A stretch of DNA of 64,000 nucleotides from an uncultured Mogibacterium sp. (GTDB taxonomy: Bacteria; Bacillota; Clostridia; Peptostreptococcales; Anaerovoracaceae): positions 195,769-259,768 of the forward strand of contig NZ_CALISE010000020.1 of the NCBI RefSeq assembly GCF_938041965.1. Reading direction: 5' to 3'. The position numbers were made by a program, and so were the translations under genes. The notes beneath the pieces were generated by a model. The model saw only the letters and a program-made list of their open reading frames with translations. It made no database searches and was not told the DNA's origin. Positions 1-8,632 of this stretch are shown one piece after another (the stretch's first letter is position 1; the number at the start of each line of letters is the position of its first letter).

Positions 1-2
1 AG

Positions 3-365
3 CCAATCAAAACTAACAGAGTGAATCCAAGCCTTGGAGGACCTCCTATGTCAGAAATCGAGGGAGTAGAGCTTGTAACAGAAGGAATCGTTACAATCGA
101 TCACGTAGTAAAGAATGCTCGTGATTACCTTGCAAATGACGAAGGCTTCGCAGAGTGGAGTGTCTCGCATGATGCGGCTTCCCTCGTTAGCCGTACACTG
201 TTTGAAGAGGCAACAGATATCAACTTCTTCGTCGGAAGAGCTGTAAACCCAGCACATCAGGAGGCGGATATGCCGCTTAATTTCAGCGTTAAGATGAATA
301 TGATAGAGGAGCTTTCTGCTTCCCTAGAGAAGATGGGAAAACGAGTAAAGGTGAGCTATTTCTAA
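3..365 (+). CDS. SpoIIE-family protein phosphatase, C-terminal part (5' end outside window)
   Basis: The frame is open to the left edge, so this is the tail of a longer protein. The visible residues include TNRVNPSLGGPPMSEIEG and FFVGRAVNPAHQ, and it ends KMGKRVKVSYF. From memory this matches the C-terminal region that follows the PP2C-like SpoIIE domain in a clostridial phosphatase family; the catalytic part is not in the window. In-frame GTG and ATG codons at 21 and 48 are probably internal, because the similarity runs across them. The family is expected to dephosphorylate partner-switch proteins, but the substrate cannot be told from this fragment. rarA follows after 17 bp with no terminator, so the two may be co-transcribed. 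Confidence 0.72.
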   Translation, partial: PIKTNRVNPSLGGPPMSEIEGVELVTEGIVTIDHVVKNARDYLANDEGFAEWSVSHDAASLVSRTLFEEATDINFFVGRAVNPAHQEADMPLNFSVKMNMIEELSASLEKMGKRVKVSYF

Positions 366-382
366 AGTAGAAAAGGGATTAA

Positions 383-1708
383 ATGGAACAGATATCGATA
401 TTTGAAAATGAGAATAGCAAGGACGAACCTTTAGCTGCTCGTATGAGGCCTAGAGACCTCAGTGAATTCGTAGGTCAGCAGCATCTCGTTGGTGATGGCA
501 AAATCCTCAGCAAGCTTATCGAGTCTGACAAGGTGCCGTCGATGATCTTCTGGGGACCGCCAGGGGTTGGAAAGACAACACTTGCACAGATTATCGCCAG
601 CAAAACAAAGGCGAATTTCATAACTTTTTCTGCAGTAACTAGTGGCATTAAGGAAATTCGCACAGTTATGCAGCAGGCTGACAGGTATACGAGATTCGGT
701 GAGAAGACGATAGTATTTATCGATGAGATTCATAGGTTCAATAAGGCGCAGCAGGATGCGTTTCTCCCTTTTGTTGAGAAGGGTAGCATCACTTTGATTG
801 GGGCAACCACTGAAAATCCATCGTTCGAGGTGAATGGTGCGCTTTTATCTAGATCTAAGGTTTTTGTGCTTAAAAATCTTGAGACCAGCGATATCGAGCA
901 GCTTCTAAAGCGTGCGATAATCGACCCTCGAGGCTTTGGCGACGAGAGAGTTAATATCACAGATGAAATGATTCACATGATTGCCGAACTTGCCAATGGT
1001 GATGCTAGAAGCTCTCTGACAACTCTAGAGATGGTAATCCTAAATGGTGATATCAAGGCTGATGGAATTATAGATATAACGATGGAATCACTCGAGCAGT
1101 GTATCTCAAAGAAATCGCTACTCTACGATAAAAATGGCGAAGAGCATTACAACATCATATCAGCACTTCATAAGTCGATGAGAAATTCTGATGCCGATGC
1201 AGCCGTATACTGGCTCGCGAGGATGCTTGAGGCAGGGGAGGATCCGCTCTATGTAGCAAGGCGTGTTACTAGATTCGCTTCGGAGGATGTAGGACTAGCG
1301 GACCCTCGAGCAATGGAGATAGCGATAGCGGCTTATCAGGCGTGCCATTTTATAGGTATGCCTGAGTGCTCGGTTCATCTTACGGAGGCCGTGATTTACA
1401 TGTCGCTCGCACCTAAGTCTAACGCGATGGAAGTAGCTTACTTTGCGGCAAGGGATGATGCACAGGAGCACATGGCAGAGCCAGTTCCCCTGAACATCAG
1501 AAATGCACCGACATCTCTGATGAAAGACCTCGGTTATGGCCAGGGGTACAAGTACGCACACGACTACGAAGACAAGATTACTTCGATGCAGTGCCTGCCG
1601 GATTCCCTAGTTGGCCGCGAGTATTATAAGCCAACTGAACAGGGTGCTGAAGGAAGGTTCAAGGAACGCCTTAAGAGCATCAAGGAATGGAAAAAATCGC
1701 ATAAATAA
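383..1708 (+). CDS. rarA: Replication-associated recombination protein A (RarA/MgsA), AAA+ ATPase
   Basis: A 441-residue AAA+ ATPase, the usual length for RarA. Walker A is GPPGVGKTT at about residues 58-66 and Walker B is VFIDEIHRF at about 112-120. A sensor-1 type GATTENPSFEV and the C-terminal oligomerisation region with SLAPKSNA follow. RarA is a clamp-loader-related protein that acts at stalled replication forks in the cytoplasm. The ATG at 383 is preceded by AAAAGGGA at a normal distance. It lies 17 bp after the SpoIIE-type phosphatase gene and is followed by a hairpin terminator, so it ends its transcription unit. Nothing unusual is visible. Confidence 0.95.
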   Translation: MEQISIFENENSKDEPLAARMRPRDLSEFVGQQHLVGDGKILSKLIESDKVPSMIFWGPPGVGKTTLAQIIASKTKANFITFSAVTSGIKEIRTVMQQADRYTRFGEKTIVFIDEIHRFNKAQQDAFLPFVEKGSITLIGATTENPSFEVNGALLSRSKVFVLKNLETSDIEQLLKRAIIDPRGFGDERVNITDEMIHMIAELANGDARSSLTTLEMVILNGDIKADGIIDITMESLEQCISKKSLLYDKNGEEHYNIISALHKSMRNSDADAAVYWLARMLEAGEDPLYVARRVTRFASEDVGLADPRAMEIAIAAYQACHFIGMPECSVHLTEAVIYMSLAPKSNAMEVAYFAARDDAQEHMAEPVPLNIRNAPTSLMKDLGYGQGYKYAHDYEDKITSMQCLPDSLVGREYYKPTEQGAEGRFKERLKSIKEWKKSHK

Positions 1709-1776
1709 CAGCGCGACATAGATCAAAATTTCCTTAATGCAAAAGTGTAATATAAAATAATATAGGTGAGTGAGAG

Positions 1777-1820
1777 CCACGGGTATAGCCATTTTGGACT
1801 GTGCTCGTGGTATTTTTTAT
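1777..1820 (+). terminator. Rho-independent terminator after rarA
   Basis: Arms 1777-1788 (CCACGGGTATAG) and 1799-1810 (CTGTGCTCGTGG) pair over 12 bp with three G-U pairs around a 10-nt loop. TATTTTTTATTTT follows directly. It separates rarA from the metallochaperone genes. Confidence 0.8.
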
Positions 1821-1950
1821 TTTCAAATATACACATGAGTTTCAAAAATAAATGGCTTTGTATGATATAATTTCAAAGTATAGTTAGTTAACACATACTA
1901 GCGATTAAGTAAAAAATTAAATTATTTATATATAGAAAGGATTGAGACTA

Positions 1951-3129
1951 ATGACTAAAGTTGATATTTTCTCGGGGTTTCTAGGCGCTGGCAAGACTAC
2001 GCTTATTAGAAAGCTTATCGAGGAAGCATATGGCACGGATAAAATAGTTCTCATCGAGAATGAATTTGGTGAGATCGGAGTAGATAAGGGATTCCTGCAG
2101 AATACTGGAATTGAGATTAACCAGATGAATGCTGGCTGTATCTGCTGCACTCTTGTAGGAGATTTTGGAAAGGCGCTTAATGAGGTTATCGAAAAGTATA
2201 ATCCAGAGAGGATCCTCATAGAGCCGTCAGGAGTTGGTAAGCTATCAGATGTAATTATCGCGGTTCAGGATCTTAAGAACGACAAAATTGAGTTAAACGG
2301 ATTTACGACAGTCGTTGATGCTACTAAAGCTGAGATGTACATGAGTAACTTCGGGGAGTTTTACGAAAATCAGGTTGAACATGCAAGCTCAATCATTTTA
2401 AGCCATACAGCTGGAATGTCTCAGGATGATATCGATAAGTGCATCGCATTGCTTCGTGAGCATAACAAAGAAGCGTCTATCGTTACGACAGATTGGAAGG
2501 AAATTGACGGCTCTAAGATTCTAGAGCTTATGGAGCAGAAGAAGACTCTGTCCGCTGAACTCGACCGCCTGAGAGAAGAGGCGTATAGAGAGCAAGCGGA
2601 ACATGAGGCAGAGCATCACCATCATGACCATCACCACGATGATGATGAGGAGCATGAATGCTGTGGCCATGGACATCATCATGAACATGACCACGAGCAC
2701 CATCACCACGATGACGAAGAGCATGAATGCTGTGGCCATGGACATCATCACGACCATGACCACGAACACCATCACCACGATGACGAAGAGCACGAGTGCT
2801 GCGGTCACGGACATCATCACCACCATCACCACGGACACGGCCACCACGCTGACGAAGTCTTCGACGAAATGGGCGTGGAGACCGCACATCGCTTCAGCCG
2901 CGGTCAGCTCGAGCAAGCTCTAGCAGGCCTCATGGATTCCGAGCAGTGCGGACAGGTGCTCAGAGCGAAGGGATTCGTAGCAGGTACAGAAGGCGAATGG
3001 TACGAGTTCGACTACATCCCAGGTGAGCCAGAGGTTAGAACTGCTGGAGAGGCAGAGACAACAGGAGTAATCTGCGTAATCGGAGTAGGACTCAAGAAGG
3101 ATAAGATTAAGGAGCTGTTCGGAATATGA
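1951..3129 (+). CDS. COG0523/CobW-family metallochaperone GTPase with His/Asp/Cys-rich metal-binding repeats
   Basis: A 392-residue G3E GTPase. Walker A is GFLGAGKTT at residues 9-17, the family metal motif is GCICCTL at about 63-69, and EPSGVG follows at about 92-97. The C-terminal third (AHRFSRGQLEQALAG to the end) fits the CobW C-terminal domain. Between the domains, about residues 217-300 are almost entirely His, Asp, Glu, Cys and Gly, built on three 23-residue units (HHHHDDEEHECCGHG type). Such proteins deliver or store Zn, Co or Ni; which metal is not readable here. ATG 1951 is chosen because GAAAGGA lies about 10 nt upstream; the in-frame TTG at 1942 is too close to it. The stop overlaps the next ATG by 4 bp, indicating translational coupling. 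Confidence 0.9.
   Translation: MTKVDIFSGFLGAGKTTLIRKLIEEAYGTDKIVLIENEFGEIGVDKGFLQNTGIEINQMNAGCICCTLVGDFGKALNEVIEKYNPERILIEPSGVGKLSDVIIAVQDLKNDKIELNGFTTVVDATKAEMYMSNFGEFYENQVEHASSIILSHTAGMSQDDIDKCIALLREHNKEASIVTTDWKEIDGSKILELMEQKKTLSAELDRLREEAYREQAEHEAEHHHHDHHHDDDEEHECCGHGHHHEHDHEHHHHDDEEHECCGHGHHHDHDHEHHHHDDEEHECCGHGHHHHHHHGHGHHADEVFDEMGVETAHRFSRGQLEQALAGLMDSEQCGQVLRAKGFVAGTEGEWYEFDYIPGEPEVRTAGEAETTGVICVIGVGLKKDKIKELFGI
2629..2835 (+). repeat. Three in-frame tandem 69-bp units encoding a metal-binding region
   Basis: Units at 2629-2697, 2698-2766 and 2767-2835 each encode 23 codons rich in His, Asp, Glu and a Cys-Cys-Gly-His core. Units 2 and 3 are near-identical for their first 23 residues except for synonymous changes and a His-rich tail in unit 3. 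The length is a multiple of three, so unit gain or loss keeps the frame. The region sits between the GTPase and C-terminal domains of the CobW-family protein. Confidence 0.9.
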
Positions 3130-4064
3130 GAGAGAAACCAGTATATCTATTTACAGGATTTCTAGGCTCGGGTAAGTCGACTTTCATTCAGGATACACTC
3201 GAAACACCAGAGTTCGGAGAAGGTGCAAGCACACTCCTCTTGGTTTGTGAGTCAGGTGAAGTGCATTATGATGAAAGTAAATTTACCGACAAAGTGTACA
3301 TCGAGACAATCGAGAAGGAGACAGACCTTACAGAAGCAAAGCTCAACGGCATCGCATCGAAGTATGTATTTGACAGAGTTCTAGTCGAGTACAACGGCAT
3401 GTGGATGACGCAGACTCTGTTTGAGAACATGCCTCGCAACTGGATAATCGCGCAGGAGATGACCTTCTTCGATGCGACCATGTTCGAGCTATATAATAAG
3501 AATATGAGGCAGCTCTGCTTCAACAAGATGCAGAACGCAGAGCTTGTGGTATTCAATAGATTCCAAAAGGGTGCGGACAAGATGCCGTTCCACAAGGAAG
3601 TGCGCGTAGCTAATAGACGCTCGCAGATTGTATACGAGTTCGGTCCTCACGATATAGAGGTCGACGATATCGTGGATGAACTGCCTTTCGATAAGAAGGC
3701 AAGCACGATTGAAATCGCCGACGATATGTACGCTGACTGGTATCGCGATATCAACGAAAATCAGGACGAGTACAACAATAAGACCTTGATCCTAAAGGGC
3801 AGAGTCGTAAAGGGCGGCGATATGAAGCACGGGGAGTTCGGGCTCGGAAGGCATCTCATGACATGCTGCGTAGAGGATATGCAGTTCGCAGCGCTCATGG
3901 GCATCTATGATAGAATCGATGACTTCAAGAATGGAGCTTGGGTTCAGGTCAAAGCCAAGGTTAGGGTTGAATACGTCGATGCATACGGGGAGAAGGGGCC
4001 AGTCCTTTACTGTAAGTCGGTAGAGGCGTGCGAGCCATGCAGCCCTGAGGTTGCGACATTTTAA
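3126..4064 (+). CDS. CobW-like P-loop GTPase with DUF1980-like C-terminal domain
   Basis: A 312-residue protein with Walker A GFLGSGKST at residues 10-18 and a possible G4 motif VFNRFQKG. Unlike its upstream neighbour it lacks the CxCC metal motif; the matching stretch reads LLLVCESGEVHYD. From about residue 195 the sequence (LILKGRVVKGG, GRHLMTCCVEDMQF, NGAWVQVKAKVRVEY) resembles from memory the C-terminal DUF1980 domain of YcgQ/TIGR03943 proteins, including a Cys-Cys pair, and the tail has CEPC. The ATG overlaps the upstream stop by 4 bp, so the two are co-translated. A role as partner or regulator of the metallochaperone is inferred. The domain fusion call is moderate, the GTPase call firm. 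Confidence 0.75.
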   Translation: MREKPVYLFTGFLGSGKSTFIQDTLETPEFGEGASTLLLVCESGEVHYDESKFTDKVYIETIEKETDLTEAKLNGIASKYVFDRVLVEYNGMWMTQTLFENMPRNWIIAQEMTFFDATMFELYNKNMRQLCFNKMQNAELVVFNRFQKGADKMPFHKEVRVANRRSQIVYEFGPHDIEVDDIVDELPFDKKASTIEIADDMYADWYRDINENQDEYNNKTLILKGRVVKGGDMKHGEFGLGRHLMTCCVEDMQFAALMGIYDRIDDFKNGAWVQVKAKVRVEYVDAYGEKGPVLYCKSVEACEPCSPEVATF

Positions 4065-4097
4065 ACAGCTGTTAAATGGAGAAATGCATGATTATAA

Positions 4098-4130
4098 ACC
4101 TCTTTTGTCAGGGATTCTGGCAGAAGAGGT
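4098..4130 (+). terminator. Hairpin terminator after the metallochaperone pair
   Basis: Arms 4098-4111 (ACCTCTTTTGTCAG) and 4117-4130 (CTGGCAGAAGAGGT) pair along all 14 positions with two G-U pairs and a 5-nt loop. The following ATTAATTTGCC is only a weak U-tract, so termination may be partial. Confidence 0.6.
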
Positions 4131-4276
4131 ATTAATTTGCCTATATTTTGCTAGAGGAATAATCTACAATGATTGATATGAAGAATTTTATGTAAATGCT
4201 AATATGCAAAGTGAATTCATACCAGATTCACACCGTGATAGTAAGGTAGAGTCAGAAGATAGAAAGGGTGCATACG

Positions 4277-4957
4277 ATGGCAACGATACTTTTCCTAGAA
4301 GATGAAAACATGATTCGCGAAGTTCTCTCTGAATACATGGTGGTCGCAGGTCACGAGGTTGTTCCATGTGAGCGTGGCGACGAGGCGATAAAGCTGATTG
4401 AAGGGGGTGAGCATTTTGATCTTGCGGTACTCGACATCAGAGTGCCAGGAGCGACAGGGCTTGATGTGTTACAGGCTATAAAAAAAGAACGTGGCGAAGA
4501 TATTGGTGCGATTATGCTCACGGCATATGACGATATCAATACGCAGCTCGAGGCTTTTAACTACCTTGCGGATGATTACATTACAAAGCCAGCTTCTCCG
4601 ATAATTCTGATTAAGAGAATTGAAGCGGTTCTTAGAAGAACTGGTAAGAGAGCTACTGCTGAGATGGATAATGGGTTCGTGGTCGATGAAGATGAGCTTC
4701 GGGCATACTATAACAAGAAGAACCTCAAACTGACCGTAAGCGAATTTGTACTCATGAAGACTCTGAGGGATAGCCCGGGAAGGGTATTTAGCAGAAATCA
4801 ACTTATCAACATGATATTCGATGAGGAGTACGTGGCGAATGATAGGATAATCGATGCACACATCAAGAATCTTAGGAAGAAACTCCCACATGACTACATC
4901 GAAACAGTTATAGGAGTTGGCTACAGATGGAGAAAAGAAGATGAAATTAGGAAGTAA
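4277..4957 (+). CDS. OmpR/PhoB-family response regulator
   Basis: A 226-residue regulator. The receiver domain (about 1-118) carries acidic residues E8, D9 and E10, the likely phosphoacceptor D53 in LAVLDIRVPG, the Thr in IMLTAYDD and the Lys in YITKPAS. A winged-helix domain follows with SPGRVFSRNQL and the recognition region RIIDAHIKNLRKKL, ending GVGYRWRKED. ATG 4277 is preferred because AGAAAGGG lies 10 nt upstream; the GTG at 4268 is too close. It overlaps its histidine kinase by 17 bp and is followed by an ABC transporter, so it probably regulates that exporter in response to an envelope signal. Its DNA target was not identified. Confidence 0.92.
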   Translation: MATILFLEDENMIREVLSEYMVVAGHEVVPCERGDEAIKLIEGGEHFDLAVLDIRVPGATGLDVLQAIKKERGEDIGAIMLTAYDDINTQLEAFNYLADDYITKPASPIILIKRIEAVLRRTGKRATAEMDNGFVVDEDELRAYYNKKNLKLTVSEFVLMKTLRDSPGRVFSRNQLINMIFDEEYVANDRIIDAHIKNLRKKLPHDYIETVIGVGYRWRKEDEIRK

Positions 4958-6509
4958 GACATTTTTGTACAGCGTCATTATCTCGCTAATCGTGGGAATC
5001 GTGATCTTTTCATACATGGTGTTCCTGATGCCTTCCATGTATATGGATTACAAGGAGAATCAAAATTTAGAAAATGCAAAGTCAGCGATGAAGTACTTCA
5101 AGAAGCACGAATCATTGAAAAACTTCAAGACCGGGGATGCAAACACGCTAGGGGTCATCATCCCTGGAAATGGCTACACTATCAGGGTTACGGGATCCAG
5201 TTTCAATGGATCAATTGAGGCGGTTAGCCCTGCGTCTAAAGAGATTATAGACCAGTTCAGGTCTCTTGATATGAGCAGTAAGAGTAGTAAAAAGGAGGCA
5301 TTTAAGAATCTAAAGCCTGCACTTAAAGCCTTTGCAGAAGAGAATTCGGCTGAGATGAATAGCAGTTTTAAGATAAATCTTAAAGGAGACAGCAGCTTAT
5401 CTCAGTTCAAGGTTAAGGATAAAAAATTTCACTACTATAGTGGCGGGGTGTTAATCAGTGAGTTTTCCGTCGAGAGCCGTTACTCTGGGACTAGCTACAC
5501 CTATTTTGTAGGAATTGCAAAGCATGGAGATGACATGCTTATCCTGAGTAGCACCACGATGACACCTTCAGCAAGTGAAATTCTACCAGTTCTCTACGGG
5601 TCAGCCCCTATGCTCGTACTACTCATGATAATATTAGCATTTGGAGTATCAGCGATTTATTCGCGCAAAATAGTGTCTCCAATTAAGAAGCTGTCTATGG
5701 ATGCGGAGAGACGCATGAGTTCGTCATCAATAAAGCTAGAGCCACTTGAAGCTGTAGGCAATGATGAGATATCTGATTTGACTGCTGCACTAAACCTACT
5801 TTATGAAAAGCAAGCACAGGCAGTTCAAAATCTCGAAGAAGAAAATAAGCGTAAAGAGGTGTATATGCGTGCGACATCGCACCAGCTAAAAACTCCGATC
5901 GCAGCATCGATGCTCCTAGTGGACGGGATGATTGGTAAGGTCGGGAAGTTCGGGGATAGGGACCTGTATTTGCCAGAGGTAAAAGCGCAGCTCCGTGAGA
6001 TGATGAGCATAATTGATGAAACATCAAATCTTAACAATGCGGCAGATAGATTCGAGGTTGAGAAGGTCGATATTGTGTCATTATGCCGAGAAACTTTAGA
6101 GAAGAACCGCATCGGAGCTGAATCTAAGGGCATAACTCTTAATGTGCGAGATATTAAAACAGCTGTATATTGGCAAAGCAATGCGATGATGCTCAAGAAG
6201 ATTCTGGAGAATCTAATCGCGAACGGCATAGATCATACGGGTGAAAGTGGAAGTGTTACTGTCGATGTTACGGAGTCTAGAATATCGGTGTTCAATCGTC
6301 CAGGACGCATAGATGAGGAAATAATTGATGATATCTTTGAGCCGTTTGTAACGGGAATTCAAGGAGAAGAGATTGGACAGAAGAAGGGGCATGGATTAGG
6401 GCTTTATATAGCTAAATATTTTGCGGGAAAGCTAGGACTTGAACTGCGTGGTGACAACGTGCAGGACGGCGTTCAGTTTGTTATAGAGAAAAGAGGTAGA
6501 GATGATTAG
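4941..6509 (+). CDS. Sensor histidine kinase paired with the upstream response regulator
   Basis: A 522-residue membrane kinase. It has an N-terminal membrane segment (FLYSVIISLIVGIVIFSY), an extracytoplasmic region of about 180 residues, a second membrane segment near 215-237 and a HAMP-like linker starting SPIKKLSMDAE. H314 in TSHQLKTP is the likely phosphorylation site. The ATPase domain shows the N-box NLIANGIDHTG and the G-box GHGLGLYIAKY. ATG 4941 is chosen because GAGAAAAGAAG lies directly upstream; it overlaps the regulator by 17 bp. The ABC ATPase gene overlaps its 3' end by 8 bp. The large extracellular loop differs from the short-loop BceS-type sensors, so a ligand-sensing role is more likely. 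Confidence 0.92.
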   Translation: MKLGSKTFLYSVIISLIVGIVIFSYMVFLMPSMYMDYKENQNLENAKSAMKYFKKHESLKNFKTGDANTLGVIIPGNGYTIRVTGSSFNGSIEAVSPASKEIIDQFRSLDMSSKSSKKEAFKNLKPALKAFAEENSAEMNSSFKINLKGDSSLSQFKVKDKKFHYYSGGVLISEFSVESRYSGTSYTYFVGIAKHGDDMLILSSTTMTPSASEILPVLYGSAPMLVLLMIILAFGVSAIYSRKIVSPIKKLSMDAERRMSSSSIKLEPLEAVGNDEISDLTAALNLLYEKQAQAVQNLEEENKRKEVYMRATSHQLKTPIAASMLLVDGMIGKVGKFGDRDLYLPEVKAQLREMMSIIDETSNLNNAADRFEVEKVDIVSLCRETLEKNRIGAESKGITLNVRDIKTAVYWQSNAMMLKKILENLIANGIDHTGESGSVTVDVTESRISVFNRPGRIDEEIIDDIFEPFVTGIQGEEIGQKKGHGLGLYIAKYFAGKLGLELRGDNVQDGVQFVIEKRGRDD

Positions 6510-7350
6510 ACTCGACAATGTAAAGGTGAGTTTTAAAGACAAAGTGGCTGTGGACCTCGGGCGAGTGATTGAAATTGCGGATGGCGAGAGAGTCGGAATC
6601 ATAGGGAGCAACGGTGCTGGCAAGACTACGCTTCTCAAGAGTATTATCGGGCTTGTTCCTCACAAGGGAAACATAGCACTCGGAGTTCCGTCAAATGAGA
6701 TCTCCGTTCACATGCAGTACAACTCTTATGTCGATACCGTTTCGATTAGAAACATCATCGAGATGGTGATGGGCTGCAGGATAAAAGACAATAAGAAACT
6801 CCAAGAAATGATTGAATTCTTCGAGTTCGAAGGTTGCCTAGATAAGAGGTGGAAACAGCTATCAGGTGGTCAGAAGCAGAGGCTGACTCTCATACTCGTG
6901 ATGTGTAAGGAAAGCAAAATAGTGATGTTCGATGAAGTTACATCTGGACTCGACTTCGAGACTCGTCAGAGGCTCATGGACAAGCTCGTGACTTGGTACG
7001 AGGAAAAGCACACGACGCTACTAATAACATCACATTACTATACTGAGCTAGATAATCTGGCGACCAAGATACTGTATCTTAAGGATGGCAGGGCCGTGGA
7101 CTACGGGTCAAAGGAAGATCTTTTTAGAAAGTACTGCGGAAATGCCGTGGTGATCTTCGAGGATACGGAAAAAGGTCATGAAATAGCTAAGGCTCATAAA
7201 CAGATAAAGGCCGCCGAAGGATTTATTGCACTCTCATGTGACAATGATGATGAAGAGGTTGAAATCGCTGAAAAGCTTATCAGAAACCACATAAACTACA
7301 GGCGAAGCAACAACGATATCGAAATGATGACTATTAATGCGGAGAGGTAA
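6502..7350 (+). CDS. ABC transporter ATP-binding protein
   Basis: A 282-residue nucleotide-binding subunit with Walker A GSNGAGKTT at about 35-43, signature LSGGQKQR, Walker B KIVMFDEVTSGLD and the H-loop His in LLITSHYYTEL. A C-terminal extension of about 80 residues with an acidic DNDDEEVEI stretch follows the core fold, as in multidrug or lantibiotic export ATPases. Translation is coupled: it starts 8 bp inside the histidine kinase gene, with GAGAAAAGAGG upstream. It powers the membrane protein encoded next. The substrate cannot be told from sequence. Confidence 0.92.
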   Translation: MIRLDNVKVSFKDKVAVDLGRVIEIADGERVGIIGSNGAGKTTLLKSIIGLVPHKGNIALGVPSNEISVHMQYNSYVDTVSIRNIIEMVMGCRIKDNKKLQEMIEFFEFEGCLDKRWKQLSGGQKQRLTLILVMCKESKIVMFDEVTSGLDFETRQRLMDKLVTWYEEKHTTLLITSHYYTELDNLATKILYLKDGRAVDYGSKEDLFRKYCGNAVVIFEDTEKGHEIAKAHKQIKAAEGFIALSCDNDDEEVEIAEKLIRNHINYRRSNNDIEMMTINAER

Positions 7351-7351
7351 G

Positions 7352-8104
7352 ATGAATAGATATACGATAAGATACGAATTTCAAAATACGCTGCACAATG
7401 TCTATGCGGTCTTCTTTGGATCTATTTTTCCAGTGCTACTACTGCATATGATTGTCAGGGGAACACTTGGCGACATTCCTAAGAATATGAAGGATGAAGT
7501 GGTAACCACAATATTTATTGGCATGGCTATGCTTATTCCGCTGGCGAGCATATTTCTGAATCACGCAGCGATTTATTCAAATGAGCTTGATAAGAAGATA
7601 CCTGAACGTTTACTGCTCTTTGGATTTTCGGAGAAGGACATATTGCTCAACAAAGTGGTAGCGAATTTGATTATATTGACGCTCTGCATATTTATTTACC
7701 TTGGTGGGACTGTTCCTTTTCTAAAAATACTTAAGCCGAGATTTGCAGCTGCAGTGGTGTGGATTTTGGGAATATATATTCTCGCTATAATCTTGATGGC
7801 CCTCGCACATGGAATAGCGACACTGATAGGCAAGTTTGGTCCAACGTATGGTGTTGTGATGGCAATCTACTTCGCAATGATGATATTGAGCGGATATATG
7901 GGCATTAGAATAACAGATCTTCCAAAATCAGTTAGATGGCTATCTGAACTGCTTCCAACTGCGCAGCTTGGTAATGATTACATAGATTTCTGGCTAGGTA
8001 GGAACTATAATTTTGGACCGCTAATTCAGTCGATGATCTTTATGTCTGCTCTTAGTGCAGTGGTTGTGCTGGTGGCATTTAAGGTGAGAGGAAGAAAGAA
8101 TTAA
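7352..8104 (+). CDS. ABC transporter permease
   Basis: A 250-residue hydrophobic protein with about six membrane segments, the ABC-2 permease layout (for example VFFGSIFPVLLLHMI and VVWILGIYILAIILMALAH). ATG 7352 is chosen because GGAGAGG at 7341-7347 fits it; the in-frame ATG at 7337 lies upstream of that site. It follows the ATPase gene directly and is the last gene of the two-component/ABC operon. With the ATPase it should form an exporter for a drug, peptide or lipid; the substrate is unknown. Confidence 0.85.
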   Translation: MNRYTIRYEFQNTLHNVYAVFFGSIFPVLLLHMIVRGTLGDIPKNMKDEVVTTIFIGMAMLIPLASIFLNHAAIYSNELDKKIPERLLLFGFSEKDILLNKVVANLIILTLCIFIYLGGTVPFLKILKPRFAAAVVWILGIYILAIILMALAHGIATLIGKFGPTYGVVMAIYFAMMILSGYMGIRITDLPKSVRWLSELLPTAQLGNDYIDFWLGRNYNFGPLIQSMIFMSALSAVVVLVAFKVRGRKN

Positions 8105-8152
8105 GTAGCACCTTAAGAAAATCTTCATTAAAAACAACTTGAAATTAATTCA

Positions 8153-8194
8153 CGATGTGTTATTGTATTAGTAACTTAATACAATAACACATCG
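8153..8194. promoter_or_regulatory. Perfect 17-bp inverted repeat, likely operator and/or terminator
   Basis: Arms 8153-8169 (CGATGTGTTATTGTATT) and 8178-8194 are exact reverse complements around an 8-nt loop. TTGAAA at 8139-8144 is spaced 16 bp from TATTGT at 8161-8166, so the repeat would cover the -10 of a promoter for the downstream GntR gene. The weak ATTTATTT after it could also end the upstream operon. YtrA-type GntR regulators commonly repress their own operon, so an operator is the preferred reading. Confidence 0.6.
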
Positions 8195-8263
8195 ATTTAT
8201 TTATGTCTGATTCAAATTAGGTATGAAACAAATCGCATCAATAGATTTAGAGAGGAGACTAGC

Positions 8264-8632
8264 ATGGAATGGAAATTTGTCGATGGTATCCCGATATACT
8301 CGCAAATTGTAAATGAGCTCACCGTGCGAATTGCCAGACACGATTATTTACCAGGGGAGAAGCTGCCATCTGTAAGAGATATCGCAGCAGATGCCTGTGT
8401 CAATCCGAACACAGTGCAGAGAGCACTTGCGGAGCTCGAACGAAGCGGGCTAGTGCGCACAGAGAGGACCAACGGAAGATTTGTGACGGAGGATGAGAGA
8501 GCCTTGAAAGAGATTTATAAGGGGTTATCAAGTTCGTATATTGATGAACTCGTCGAGAAGCTACGTAATATTGGGATGAGTGACATGGAGATTATAGAAG
8601 CGGTTACGAGCTGCGTGGGAAAGGAGAAATAA
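8264..8632 (+). CDS. GntR-family (YtrA subfamily) transcriptional regulator
   Basis: A 122-residue regulator. The N-terminal winged helix begins IPIYSQIVNELT and shows GEKLPSVRDIA and NPNTVQRALAELE, the typical GntR recognition region. The short C-terminal part (about 45 residues) with no ligand domain is characteristic of YtrA-type proteins. ATG 8264 has GAGAGGAG upstream. Its stop overlaps the ATG of the next ABC ATPase gene, the usual YtrA arrangement in which regulator and exporter share one transcript. It probably binds the palindrome about 70 bp upstream, a 42-bp structure spanning 8153-8194. Confidence 0.92.
   Translation: MEWKFVDGIPIYSQIVNELTVRIARHDYLPGEKLPSVRDIAADACVNPNTVQRALAELERSGLVRTERTNGRFVTEDERALKEIYKGLSSSYIDELVEKLRNIGMSDMEIIEAVTSCVGKEK

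Noticed and set aside
2629..2835. CRISPR-like array
   Set aside because: The units are contiguous, coding and in frame, with no spacers.
2521..2916. Long antisense open frames over the His-rich repeats
   Set aside because: They are low-complexity by-products of His/Asp codons read on the other strand, with no ribosome-binding site.
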